Shown one piece after another: positions 1 to 11,177 of a DNA stretch of 64,000 nucleotides. A model generated the notes under the pieces. It made no database searches and was not told where the DNA came from. It saw only the letters and a program-made list of their open reading frames with translations. Position numbers and translations under genes: made by a program. Source of the stretch: Nissolia schottii. Lineage: Eukaryota; Streptophyta; Magnoliopsida; Fabales; Fabaceae. The stretch spans positions 592,640 through 656,639 of the forward strand of contig QANU01098975.1 in the NCBI GenBank assembly GCA_003254905.1. Reading direction: 5' to 3'. Position 1 is the stretch's first letter. Every line of letters begins with the position of its first letter.

Positions 1-2190
1 AGTTGGGGGACATATTGCCCTGGGGAGTATCCTAGTCCTCCCCCAGAGTATGAAACCTGCCTGGGTGACCTGTACAGTGTTGCTTGGATGGAAGACAGGT
101 ACAGCATGATGATCATATTAAGGAAATATGTTAGCTGGTATCATTTGATGCTTAAATAATTAATGATTGTAAATGTATATTGGGGTTATAAATAAGGTTC
201 ATTGGGTGCAACTGTGCAAAGTGCAATTCCTGCACCTGGGAAATCACCATGAAGTAGTTGAAAGCCTTTGACTGCTGTGATGGAAGCATATCACATAAGA
301 ATTGTAGATACCTAATATTTGTACTTTGCCGTTGAGCTTTTTTGTTGTAGAAAAAATAGTCTTTTCTATTCCTGCACTTGCACCTTTTTTGCTTTTTAGA
401 TGCAATTTTTTTTAATTTTTTTCATTTTTAAATGAGTAATGTTGTAAATTCTTTAATGGACTGATTTTGTTTTCCCTCCTTACTATTGAACAGCGACATA
501 CACAACTTACGTACAGAAACTTTGCACCAACAATATGAATTGGTAAGATCCTGTTGCTGACTTAGTTGTTATAGATAAATGAAGAATGTTATTTGTCACC
601 TTGTTGCTTAAATGGCTAGGATAAAAAACTGTCTGATTTGACTTTTGAATGAATTCTTGATCTAAAGTTGTATGGGTCAAACATAGCAGAAGATGTGTAT
701 GAATTGATTAACAAACATCTCGTTATTCCTGTGTTTGCAGGTTAAAGAAAGGACTTCCAATGGGAATACAGTCTATGGCTCTCATGTGATGCAATACGGT
801 GACATAGGGCTTAGCAAGAATCATCTCTTCCTATATTTGGGTACAAATCCGGCTAATGATAATTTTACGTTTGTGGATAAAAATTCTCTGAGGCTGCCTT
901 CAAAAGCAGTCAACCAACGTGACGCAGATCTCATCCATTTTTGGGATAAGGTATCATCTATGAAATAATTTCTTGGTCATCCCTTTGCTCCCAAATTTGA
1001 ATTTGGAGTGGTACAAATATTTCTTATTGAAGAGAACCATAATTTTTATGATTTCTAAACGGAAGATTGGATAAATTAGTGGCAAACAATGAGGATATAT
1101 GATAATGGGAACATGAGATACTGTTAACCATTTGGTATTAAGTCTAGCTTCATGTTTGGTAATGGGATGATGATTCTTTATTCCTGCAATGAAGATTCCC
1201 CTTGGCTCAGTCCATGTACCAAACAATTGAATGCCATTCCATTCCATTCCATTCCTGAAGTTACCAAGGTTTATACTGGGAATGGCTAGTCCATTTTAGG
1301 CCACTCCATGGAATCGCCTATTCCTTTTACCAAATGTGCCATGAGACTTTTGGATTCCACTAACCAGGTAGAACTTTAGCTAGCTAATAGTGAATGTTGG
1401 CATTAATGTAATGCTAAAATTTCAATAAAATAAAGGTTGTTATGTGTTTACACTAGGCACTCATTTCCTTCTGTAAGTCATAAATTTTTACTTATATTAT
1501 ATCTTGACTTAATCGTTATTGTTCTTTGCCAGTTCCTCAAAGCTCCTGAGGGCTCTCCTAGGAAAGCTGCAGCTGAGAAACAAGTTATGGAAGCAATGTC
1601 TCACAGAATGCATGTAGACAACAGCGTGAAACTCGTTGGAAAGCTCTTATTTGGCATTGAAAAAGGTCTAGAAATGCTTAGCAGTGTTAGACCTGTTGGG
1701 CAACCACTTGTTGATGACTGGGACTGCCTGAAAGCACTGGTACTGTTTCCAATGATGATTCACTTTGTTGATGTCATTCTCTTAAATTGACAGAGTATAA
1801 TCGGATCGATGTTTTTCTGTTTGTTATTTATTCTCTATTTTGCATAATTACAGAATGATATGTCAGCAAGGCCATCCAGCACTTTCATCTTCCAATAACA
1901 TATCTTGTTGCCAAGAAATTAACATTTATTTCTTGATTACATTTTAGCTTTTTTCTGTTCACTTGGATTTCTGAGAATAATGTTGTCTTAATCTGTTGTT
2001 GATGCAGGTTAGGACTTTTGAGACTCATTGTGGATCCTTGTCTCAGTATGGGATGAAGCACATGAGGTCCTTTGCTAACTTCTGCAACGCAGGAATACGG
2101 AGTGAACAACTGGCCGAGGCCTCAGCACAAGCATGTGTCAATATTCCTGCCAGTCCTTGGAGTTCTCTGCACAGGGGTTTTAGTGCATAA
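1..2190 (+). CDS. VPE: Vacuolar processing enzyme (legumain, peptidase C13), 3' part
   Basis: Five exons are readable: 1-98, 494-542, 741-950, 1533-1739 and 2008-2190, all with GT/AG borders, stop TAA at 2188. The encoded pieces match the C-terminal half of plant legumains: WGTYCPGE and [14 protein letters not shown], then [43 protein letters not shown], and the C-terminal prodomain (LSAM) with [20 protein letters not shown] and the ending [11 protein letters not shown]. Family knowledge: these are vacuolar cysteine endopeptidases that cut after Asn or Asp, mature storage and vacuolar proteins, take part in vacuole-driven cell death, and are activated by removal of the C-terminal prodomain. 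The catalytic His and Cys lie upstream of the window and cannot be checked. The visible exons carry no break. Which VPE class (beta, gamma or other) it belongs to was not settled. Confidence 0.93.
1150..1342. mobile_element. MITE-like insertion in a VPE intron
   Basis: Inside the 951-1532 intron the left edge reads CATGTTTGGTAATGGG and the right edge reads CCTTTTACCAAATGTG, so the ends are inverted copies around TTTGGTAA. The interior is rich in GGAATGG/CCATTCC words. This resembles the small TTTGGTAA-ended plant elements. No convincing target duplication was found, so the borders are approximate. Confidence 0.4.
1234..1255. repeat. (CCATT)n pentanucleotide repeat
   Basis: About four tandem CCATT units lie inside the MITE-like insertion of the VPE intron. 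Confidence 0.8.
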
Positions 2191-3440
2191 TTTCTATACT
2201 GCGATCCATTGAAGACCAATTTATAATTGTTATATAGCATTATGTTTTTATAATTGTGTGAATCTATACATCTGGTCATAATTTCTTGTATGCCGGACTT
2301 GTAAATACAAATGGGACGGTTGGGGGATCTCTTTTGATTGTAAGTGTGTCCAAACAGATGTAACTAAGGCATTTTACTTAAAGGATATTGGACCATGAGG
2401 TGCCTTGGAACCTCTAACATGACAGCACAAGACCATGCATGTATGCCGACGCTTTATTTCATATTTACCTCGTACCAAATACTTCTTTGGCTATCTTAAA
2501 AAAAGCAACTTGACACATTTATTTATTGTTTAGATTTTTTTGAAAAAATAACTGCAGATGTTAAGCATTAACTTTTTGAATGTGTCGTGTGTTCAGAAAT
2601 CAATTGGTAAAAATTAAGAATGTGTAAAAAAAATTTTGTGGAATTTTTCGTCAAATGCTTTCTATTTCCTGTATCGTTAAGTAGTTATCTGCGGGAATAA
2701 TCAGAGAGCTTTTTCTCATAAACAGTTTTAAAATGGACTAATATATTAGCACACTAAATTGTCCTTAAAGTGACTATGGAATTGCAGAAGGATCCACATT
2801 GAAGTGGCATTGTGGTAATTACAAACGATGGGCAGGATGCATGGAATTGGTCAATCCGCAGTTAATAGGTTCATGTTTAGCTTTGCACGACGACGATCTA
2901 CGAAACATCTGACATTACATCACCAACAAAATAAAACTGTCACGAAACCAAATCCCGTAGTCACTTACTAGGACTCACATAACCGGTGTACTGTTCTAGT
3001 TTAGTTTACAACCCAAAAGAATAACTCAACCCAACCCAACCCAGGCGAAGGTTAACTAACCCTGGTTAACTCCCTGTACGGCTGCACCTAGCCCAATAAA
3101 TATCATTTCTGGGCTCAGGAATGAACTCATGTATGTACTCGACTCAACTGAGAGTCTGAGACCCAAAAAAACATAGAAATAAAAAAATAAAAAGAAAGTA
3201 GAAATAAATAGCAAACCGGCCATTAATAATTGGGATCTGATGACGACTCAACGAATTCCGTCACCGTTGTTAACGTCGCAAGTAAACATAAACGGCGTTT
3301 TAGGAAGTTAACGGGGTTTGAAAGGGGTGAGCGTGAATGGTTCAAGGGTAGGATGGACGTCGGCCGTGTGATTGTTGATCAACGGTTAGCAGTTGTGGAA
3401 GTGGACAGTTGGTGCTAGGGAGTGTAGCACAATGATGATC
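2191..3440. other. Intergenic region between VPE and the DUF1639 gene
   Basis: It holds the VPE 3' flank and the upstream region of the next gene. It is AT-rich with no supported reading frame. A short CCCAA run lies near 3030-3045. A 62-codon frame starting at 3230 has no recognisable content and overlaps the presumed promoter. Confidence 0.6.
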
Positions 3441-3441
3441 C

Positions 3442-3449
3442 ATATAAAA
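3442..3449 (+). promoter_or_regulatory. Candidate TATA box of the DUF1639 gene
   Basis: ATATAAAA stands about 30 bases before a C/A-rich stretch (CATTCCACACAAGAG, from about 3470) that looks like a plant transcription start, and it is followed by a pyrimidine-rich leader. The start site itself is inferred. Confidence 0.45.
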
Positions 3450-3655
3450 AACATGAACACGCTCTTCCATCATTCCACACAAGAGAAAAATATAACATCG
3501 CCTTTCACCATTTCGTTCTATCACAAAGGAACCAGAACAACCAGCTCCTTCTCTACCCCCTTCTTCTCTCTTTTTCAACTTTTTTATTTTATTTTTAATC
3601 TCCCCTCTCTCTCTCGCCATTTTCTGCTGAACCCAAAATCTTACCTGAACGGTTA

Positions 3656-3661
3656 ATGTAG
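3656..3661 (+). promoter_or_regulatory. Minimal start-stop uORF (ATGTAG) candidate
   Basis: If transcription starts near 3475, the first ATG in the leader is followed directly by TAG. Start-stop elements of this kind (AUGUAA in Arabidopsis NIP5;1) are known to stall ribosomes. A role here is only a possibility and depends on the real start site. Confidence 0.35.
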
Positions 3662-3699
3662 AAGATCTGCAACTTTTCGGAATAAGGTCTCTAATTCTG

Positions 3700-3740
3700 T
3701 TTCTTCTTCTTCTTCTTCTTCTTCTGCTTCTTCTTCTTCT
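3700..3740. repeat. (CTT)n microsatellite in the leader
   Basis: About 13 CTT units with one CTG interruption lie in the pyrimidine-rich leader of the DUF1639 gene. Confidence 0.85.
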
Positions 3741-5295
3741 GTTTTCTCTGTCGCCGCTGAGAAGAAGCTCTTTCTTTGTGTCTACTTTGGATTGTTTTCC
3801 TGATTTTCTTTTGGGCTCATTCTCGTTTGCAGACGCATGTTTAGAGAGGATTTCAAATTCTCAAGTGAATTCTGTTGTGAAGATTTCCTTTGTTCATTGT
3901 GATATTTGGAGGTGGTGAAGACTTTACAGTTTTGAAGGTGTAGGGAATTGAACCAGCGTTTTGTTCTCTTCCTCCATATTTTCTTTTTGTTTGAGATATG
4001 TTCTAACGTGTTTTTTTTTTTTTGGTTTTTTGCTGATACATTTCTCTGGAAAAATAGAAGGATTTTTTAGCTCAGAACTCTCTGCTAGCCCTGTATTTGA
4101 GGAGACGATCGTCGCTGGCTTGTTTTTGCGGCCATAGTCGCTGACAGAAGCTCTGAAATGCCATCGTTATTTGAATGTTAGAGATAGATTTGCGTTTTTT
4201 GGAAACATCAGAACTGAAATCGGGAAACTTTCCCTGTATCATGCGGCAGGAGTTTTAGCAGAACCAGATTTAGGTGAAAATATAATAAGCTTTTCGCCTT
4301 CGCTGAAACAGTGAATCCGATTTTGATGTTCATTTTGTGCTTAGCTATTGTTATCTGATTTCTCTCTGTTTTCCTCATTTCCTGCAGGAAACTAGAAAAA
4401 TCGACTCTCTTTTTTTCTTCTTTTTCATCCGGTTGCCACGGGTCCAGAAGGAATCGATTGCTCGTCTAGTGTAAGTTTACCTGTAAGACATTGATTTTTC
4501 ATGACTCCTTGCGGTTTTCTGGATCTCTTTTCCTCTTACTAATATTTTTTGGGGTGCTTTTCTCTTTAACCTTAATGGCTTGTGATATCGGGGATTTAAG
4601 CCCCTTCCACGCATTTGAACGGCCATGAGGTTTATCTCCATGTTGTGCGCAACAATCTTCAGTCCTTTTCTATGATGAGGGGTGGGGTTGAGTGAATTCC
4701 ATTTTCATCTTCTTTGTGTTCTATCTTCTCTTCATTTTTTTTTAACAGTTTGTTAAGTTATGATTTGGTTTGAGACCCAAACCAGTAACGCTAAGCTCTA
4801 AGTCCTCTGTTCTCGTGTTTTTAATTTTTTTTTCAATAATAGAAATCCATGGCTGTCTATTGGGGTGTTTGATTGCGGGTTGTATGTGTCGCTTTGAGAA
4901 AACGAGGCATTGATTTGAGCTGAGCCTTCCAAGTTCTGTTGGATTTTGTTTCTTCATACACGTTATATTGTTTGTCAAAATTGGGGGAAACAAGCTCTGT
5001 TTCCATGTGCATGCCGAATTTTTGGAATATATACATCTTAGTCAAAAGATTTCAGGAATCTCCAGTTCCCCCCTTCCCATATTCGAAATCACCCATTTTG
5101 GCAATGGCGCAGATGTAGAAGATGCTCTCGCCGCACAATTAACATGCCTTTTCCCTTTTTGTTTATCTGCAGAGTGCGATGCACATCTTGTGATGCCGAT
5201 TTCAATTAGGTTACATGAAAAAATGTAGCAATGTTTTCGATCTGAAAAAATAAGACTGGTTTCAATGATGGTGATGCAACAGGTGAAAGGAGGAG

Positions 5296-8200
5296 ATGGA
5301 GAAAGAGTCGGATAGCGTGAGGCACACAACGACGTCGGATTTGGTGCTGCAGTGGGGTAACCGCAAACGGCTAAGATGCATGAAGGTGCAGGTGAAGGAT
5401 GACTCCTCTTCCGCCCCGCTTCACAGGACTACAACAACGGTTCGGGTTGATCGCCGGGTCGTTAGAACCGATAACAACACTAACAGGGACTCCTCTTTAA
5501 ATACTAATAAGCCCCCACTTGGTCTCCATAATAACAATTTTACCACCCACCCTCACCCGCCTACTACTAATATTCATCACGCTAACGGCAACGGTTATCC
5601 CAATCTCCGTCAACGCCCATCTTCCCCCCAGCAACGAATCCTCAGGTTACTCTCTCTCTCTCTCTCTCTCTCTTTTCCTTCATGCCCGTGAATATGAATG
5701 AAATGTGGTTTTCATCTCTAGTTTTTATTCTTTCTGATTGTGATTGCGAGAGTTCGTAGATCGAGATTTCAAATTATTGGCTTTAGATCTGAACGAGGCC
5801 AATTTGAAATATTTCTAGTTTTTAAGAAATTTTTGTGCTTTTTTTTTTTTAAAAAAAATATTGAATACTTTAAATTATTTATATATTAACTTTTTTTTTC
5901 TGAAGTGAATTATTTATTAATTTTAAGTTATTCTGTTGTTTGTTATTGTTATAATTATTATTTTTTCTTTGTTGGCTTGATGAGTATCCAAACCTATCTT
6001 GAGGTTTAGGGTAAGGTTCGTGTTTGGTGGCGCACTGGCGAGTGGGCCACTGCTTTGTTTTCTCATATTAAATTTAAAAATTAACGAGTTGGCTGCGTTT
6101 GTGGACTTGTTTGTCGTGTACATGTTAATACTGTGTTTATTTTCAGCATGAGATTAGTGTTTTCTTTTCTTTGTTTCCTATCAATTCATTGTGAAAATAT
6201 GCTCCACATCATTTTTAATCCAGCGTATGTATGGTTGGTGTCAAGTGTAAGAGTAATGTTATGTCCTCTACAAACTTTTTTTTACACACTAAAAAATTAA
6301 TATAGTTAATGTCTTAAAATTATTAAAAAAAAAATTATTTGGTAGGTAGAAGAATGTGTAACAGGATATAATAATACTACAAAATTTTTGGTAAACTTTC
6401 TGGGCAGCAATGAAGTGGTGTTTTCTTGATTCAGTAGAAACAAAAGTAGCATAGGGAAAAGCATCGCGTGCCCCATGAGTTGAAAGCGTAGTGCTAAATA
6501 AGTAGTGGGGCAGGTGTGTGGGAGTGGAACTATCCATACCCATATTTGGTAGCGCCTTTGAGTTCGTTTCGCCCCCAATGTCTCCCACGAAATTTCGTGC
6601 CAAGTGATTAAGGCAATTTGTTCGTCTCATGTCAGGCAGTGTCTCTCCAGCTTCTTTTTTTTAGTTTTTTGGTCATAAAGAATCTCCAGCCTCAAATGTT
6701 ACTGTGTATGAAAATTGGGTTGTGAACTATAAACATGACTATGTGATTACTCTCTAACTGGTCAGGTCTTCGCCCATTTTCTCGTCCTAATTAAAGAATA
6801 GAGAGGAGCTCAGCTCACGGTATGTGCGTGAGATCCCCTTCTTTGTCGTCCTTCAAAATTTATGTGGAGAGATTATTTTGACTAAGCAAAAAAAATCATA
6901 CACTCTAATGGCTGCCTCCCCAAAATATATGGGCACCAGAATTGGGATTAGGGCCATGATATTTAGGCACGAATGAATTAGACGAATGAAGTTCATGCTT
7001 GCTTTTGCGTTTTAGCTGGGCAATCATTGGTTAGCCTCCGATCATCTAAAAATCATCTATATCAGAACGCTTGATGATTAGGTGGTTAGTGATACCAATG
7101 CCATTACTGTGTTAAATTTTTTCCCCCCCCTTTCTATTTCTCGGAATTTTGTATGTATGGTCAACCAACCTAAAAGTTGTGAAGAATTATCCGGTAATAT
7201 TTCATTTATTGTATCGTTTAATTGTGTCCTTTTGTTTCTTTGTGTATGACTGTTCACGTGAGCATGTATATATGATGATTATGTAGGCATAGAAAATAGA
7301 AATGCTTTTGATTTAGGAGAAATTAAGTATCTAAGTAAGCACAAGCTTATTCGTATTTCGGCATGCTAAATCATAGCCCGTCTGTAGCTTCTGGATCTAC
7401 ATCTAGGATAGGAGAACGGAAAACCACCTCACTATTCATTATTCATATCAATTGTTGCAGACTTTGTTAGAAACATGGTATGGACGTTTTCCTTCCACGT
7501 GTTCAGCACAAGTCCCTTTCTACTTTAGCCGTCGGATGGGGGGACCAGGTCGCAGATCCGGTCCTCTCCATTTATCATCTCGCCACGTAGCTATCGTCAT
7601 CTTGCTTAGGCAAAAAGCACTCTAGATCCAACGGCTCCAAGCTTGCCGTGTAACCAGCTGTACCCGTTATAGGTCACACACACAGACACACCCCTTCGTC
7701 CTCTCTATTCTCTAGGTCTCTCAAATATCTAATCCCAACCTTTCAAATTCCATTAGGGAAAAATAAATCAACGACCCTCCTTGAAAGCACCATATATACA
7801 AATACATATACCAATCCAAAGTCACGAAAGGGGCCAAAAAATAAACCAGCCCATATTCCACGCCCAAACCAATCCTTCTAAGATTCCAGCCAGCTCCTTT
7901 CAAGTCTCACGCTGAGATCTATAGCCTAGTTCAACCCTCAAGGTTAATTTCGTAAACTCACCACTCCTCAGTTACTTTTTCATATATTTTACTCTAAAAA
8001 ATCCTCTAAATGCATCTTTTTCTTTTTGCTATTTATTATTATGTGATGTGATGTGATTCATGTTCTCACGATCAAGAAAAGATACATAGGATAGGTAAAT
8101 TACTTACATGTGGGTTGTGGCTGTGGCTTTTTTCTTTAATTTTGTGGGTTTGTAATTTAGGAACTTGGAGAGTTCAAGTGCTATGAGAGGAGGAGGAGGG

Positions 8201-8605
8201 CAAAGCAACGGGGGTGTAAGGGGAATTGCGTCACCTGACAGGAGTGCGCACGATAAGAGGGGTACCCATAACAACAACCACCACCACCACCACCTTAACG
8301 ACAATAACAAGTCCGGGGCCTCATCGGATACCGCGCACGATAGCAAGAAGGGTGGTTCCCCCTCCGGCAGTGGGGATGGTGCTCCGCCGGTGTGGCCACC
8401 CAAGTTCGCGATTGCCTTGACCAACAAGGAGAAGGAAGAAGATTTTCTCGCTATTAAGGGCTCGAAGCTTCCTCAGCGACCCAAAAAGAGAGCTAAAATC
8501 ATACAACGCACGCTCAATGTAAGCTCCACTTCCCCTCTCATGCTTTCAATTTTTCCCATTCATATGAACCTTATTGTAAAAATTGATGCAGCAGAAAATT
8601 TCTTG

Positions 8606-8649
<44 letters not shown>

Positions 8650-11177
8650 TTTTTAAGGGGAAAAAAAAGGCAAAATCATATCACGGATGCCAATTTAGAT
8701 TTTGGACGAAGCACTTTATTAGAACTTTAAGTTGTTTTGTTACTTAACAACAAGAAGGATGGTATAATTTGCTCCAAAAATTGTTTTGTAAGTTAGCATA
8801 TAAAATATTAAAGTGCTTGAAACCAGCTGAAGTATATTTTAGTATGTGGTTTATGTTTTGTTTATATTCTTTTATTCCTTTGCAAATAAAGTACGGTGAG
8901 TGCCCCTTTTTTCCTTTTGTAAATTCATTTGGCTCTTTTCTGTGGAAAAGGCATACATGGTTACACGCGTCAGGGTGAGCTTGGTTCACACCGAATAGCA
9001 GCGACCAAAAGGTTTGTTAGAGGAGTGAGTCTAACATGGAAAACCTAAACTTACTGGTACTTGGGACTTGGCATTTGCCGCACCCACCCAACAACTATCA
9101 CTCATCCTCATCCGATTTTGCAAAGGGAAAATTGCCCTTGCCTTGGATGGTGAAAGGGCATCGAAAGTCATTAAAATGAAAATCAACCCTTTTTAATACT
9201 ACGTTATTTGTTTTATATTAATTCAGGGTAACTTTGATTGATGCCAGACACCTGCCCCGAGTTATTAGCTTATTAATAATATGTGGACTAAGGTGAATTT
9301 CTTTTCTTCTTTTGTTTGCTTGCTTAATTAAAAGAAAATATTGAGTGAAAAATTACTAAAATTTTATAGTTTCTGATTCATTAAAATGCATTGGAATCTT
9401 TGACTTTTTTCTTAAAATTTTTTAATAAGCACCTTAAAGACATTTATTAGAAATTTTTTATTTATAATAATATGGTATATATTATTATTATTATGAGAGA
9501 TCGATTGATTATCATTATTATGTAGACATACTTGGCCACTTGGTGTTGATTGTTAATTACCTTTTCGTTGGGTCGTGTGAATTTGGTCAGCATTCCAATA
9601 CTTTCAAAATTTCATTATTAGACCGTGGAAAATTTATAGTAATGTTAGTATGTTATTATATTCATTTATTACACTTTAAAAAGTAGTAGTATATTATTGA
9701 AACGTTACTGTAATTAATATTTTTTATGGAGACATTACTTAAAAATAATATATTATTAAAAGATTTTTACATTTAATTATGTATGGTCATGTGTGTTTAT
9801 TTTCACACTTGTACATTGGTTGACTGCATTAAAATTAATCTTGAATATTAATTAATATGGTAAAATATTACTGTATACTATTAAAATATTTGAATTAAAT
9901 TCAATTAAAAAAGATTGAATAAGGTGAAAGACAGGAAAAAGCAACAGGAGAGGTGCGCTTGTTTGGTTGGGCACGTGTCGAGGTTTGTTCGGTGACACAG
10001 TGGGGCATGGATGTGTTAGGAGCATGATGAGTGGTGCCAGTGTAGTGGACGGCGCGGATAACTATATTTCTACTAAGACGATGATCGAAAATTATAAGGG
10101 TTAATTAAATTTTTAGTCCGTGTAATATGAAAAAGTTTGGTTTTAGTCCCTCATGACAAGTTTTAGTCCCTGTAAAATGTGAAAATTTAATTTTGGTCCC
10201 TGTGGACAGTTGGTGATGGACGGTGATGTAAAAATAGTCCCTGATGACGGGTTAATTGACAAGTCATTACCGTCCATCACCAACCGTCCACAGGGATTAA
10301 AATCAAATTTTTACATTTTACAGGGACTAAAACTTGTCATGAGGGACTAAAACCAAACTTTTTCATATTACAATGATTAAAAACTTAATTAACTCAAAAT
10401 TATTTATAACAAGAATTTAGAAAAATAATTTAGATTCTCTTAAATGGAATTCCTTCTAAACCGACTCTTACCTTTTCATTTCAGAGAAAATTTCAATTTA
10501 TAGGATTCAAGTCCTTACTACGTTAAGTCTCCATTTTAATTTTATCTTTGAATATTTTGCTTCTCGTTTTATATAACGATTATCATTTATCGATTTTAAT
10601 TATAAAAGAAAATAAAAGCATGCACGTGTCGAAGAATTTTATACAATTATCTACTTTTTACCTATTTTAATTTATTCGAAGAATTTTTTATTTTTTATTT
10701 TTTTATTTTATTTATTCAGCATTTTCATTAAAACTTAGCTTCACTGACTTGCTTGTGAGAAATTATTCTCCTTGCTTGTAGTTTCTTCCTAACCTGATTC
10801 CATCTACCATAGCCTTATTGCTTGTAATTTCAAACCTATTTTTGTATTTCCTTCATTCTTTTTGCCTTGCCTTTAGTATGAGTTAGAAGTCCGAAATAAT
10901 TGCTTCACTTGTGCTCTAAATTTGCTTTTGGGCCATGTTGTCATGTATTGCAGCTCGTAAGTCCCGGGGCATGGTTGTCCGATCTTACATTGGAGAGATA
11001 TGAGGTTAGGGAGAAGAAGATAACCAAAAAGGTAAATTAAAAGATTACAATCTGTCTTAGAAGAATATTATGTTAGTTTCTTTTGTCGCACCTGATTAAG
11101 GAAACATAATTTCTATTTTGCAGCAGAAGCCAAGAGGGTTAAAAGCAATGAATAACATGGAATCTGATTCTGAGTAG
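5296..11177 (+). CDS. DUF1639 family protein
   Basis: Coding exons are 5296-5645, 8161-8518, 10954-11031 and 11124 or 11127-11177; the phases fit across all junctions. The protein of about 278 residues starts MEKESDSVRHTTTSDLVLQW. A low-complexity middle follows, rich in Asn, His, Thr, Gly and Ser and including a His run. The conserved C-terminal block carries PPVWPPKFAIALTNKEKEED, QRPKKRAKIIQRTLN, LVSPGAWLSDLTLERYEVRE and the ending PRGLKAMNNMESDSE. That block is the DUF1639 domain, a plant family with no established biochemical role. The KRPKK-like basic stretch could act in nuclear entry (inference). The last intron ends in a CAGCAG tandem acceptor, so one Gln may be optional. The first coding intron is about 2.5 kb and the second about 2.4 kb; the second carries a foldback MITE. 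Confidence 0.9.
5650..5672. repeat. (TC)n microsatellite just inside intron 1
   Basis: Dinucleotide run starting five bases into the first coding intron of the DUF1639 gene. Confidence 0.9.
8608..8646. repeat. (TA)n microsatellite in intron 2
   Basis: About 19 TA units lie roughly 90 bases after the donor of the second coding intron of the DUF1639 gene. Likely length-variable. Confidence 0.9.
10097..10395. mobile_element. Foldback MITE with TIRs of about 130 bp (Mutator-like)
   Basis: The left arm (GGGTTAATTAAATTTTTAG onward) and the reverse complement of the right arm (GAGTTAATTAAGTTTTTAA onward) match over about 130 bases. Both carry TTTAGTCCCTCATGACAAG and TTGGTGATGGACGGT. Only some 25-40 bases separate the arms, so the element is almost one hairpin. 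It is flanked by AAAATTATA and AAAATTATT, a 9-bp target duplication with one mismatch, which fits Mutator-type transposition. It has no coding capacity. It lies in the second coding intron of the DUF1639 gene. Confidence 0.75.

Larger units (their letters stand above)
3475..5295 (+). other. Long 5' leader of the DUF1639 gene with a probable leader intron
   Basis: About 1.8 kb of pyrimidine-rich, non-coding sequence precedes the start codon. A good donor at 4471 (AGT|GTAAGT) and an acceptor ending at 5282 (GCAACAG|GTGAAAGG) suggest a leader intron of about 810 bases ending 13 bases before the ATG. Other leader introns further up are possible. Leader introns of this kind often raise expression in plants, which is inference here. 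Confidence 0.45.

Noticed and set aside
3230-3418. 62-codon frame before the DUF1639 gene
   Set aside because: No recognisable domain; it lies upstream of the probable TATA box and has no splice context.
5519-5701. Second frame overlapping the first DUF1639 coding exon
   Set aside because: It runs into the intron and the TC repeat; the chosen frame joins in phase to the conserved DUF1639 block.
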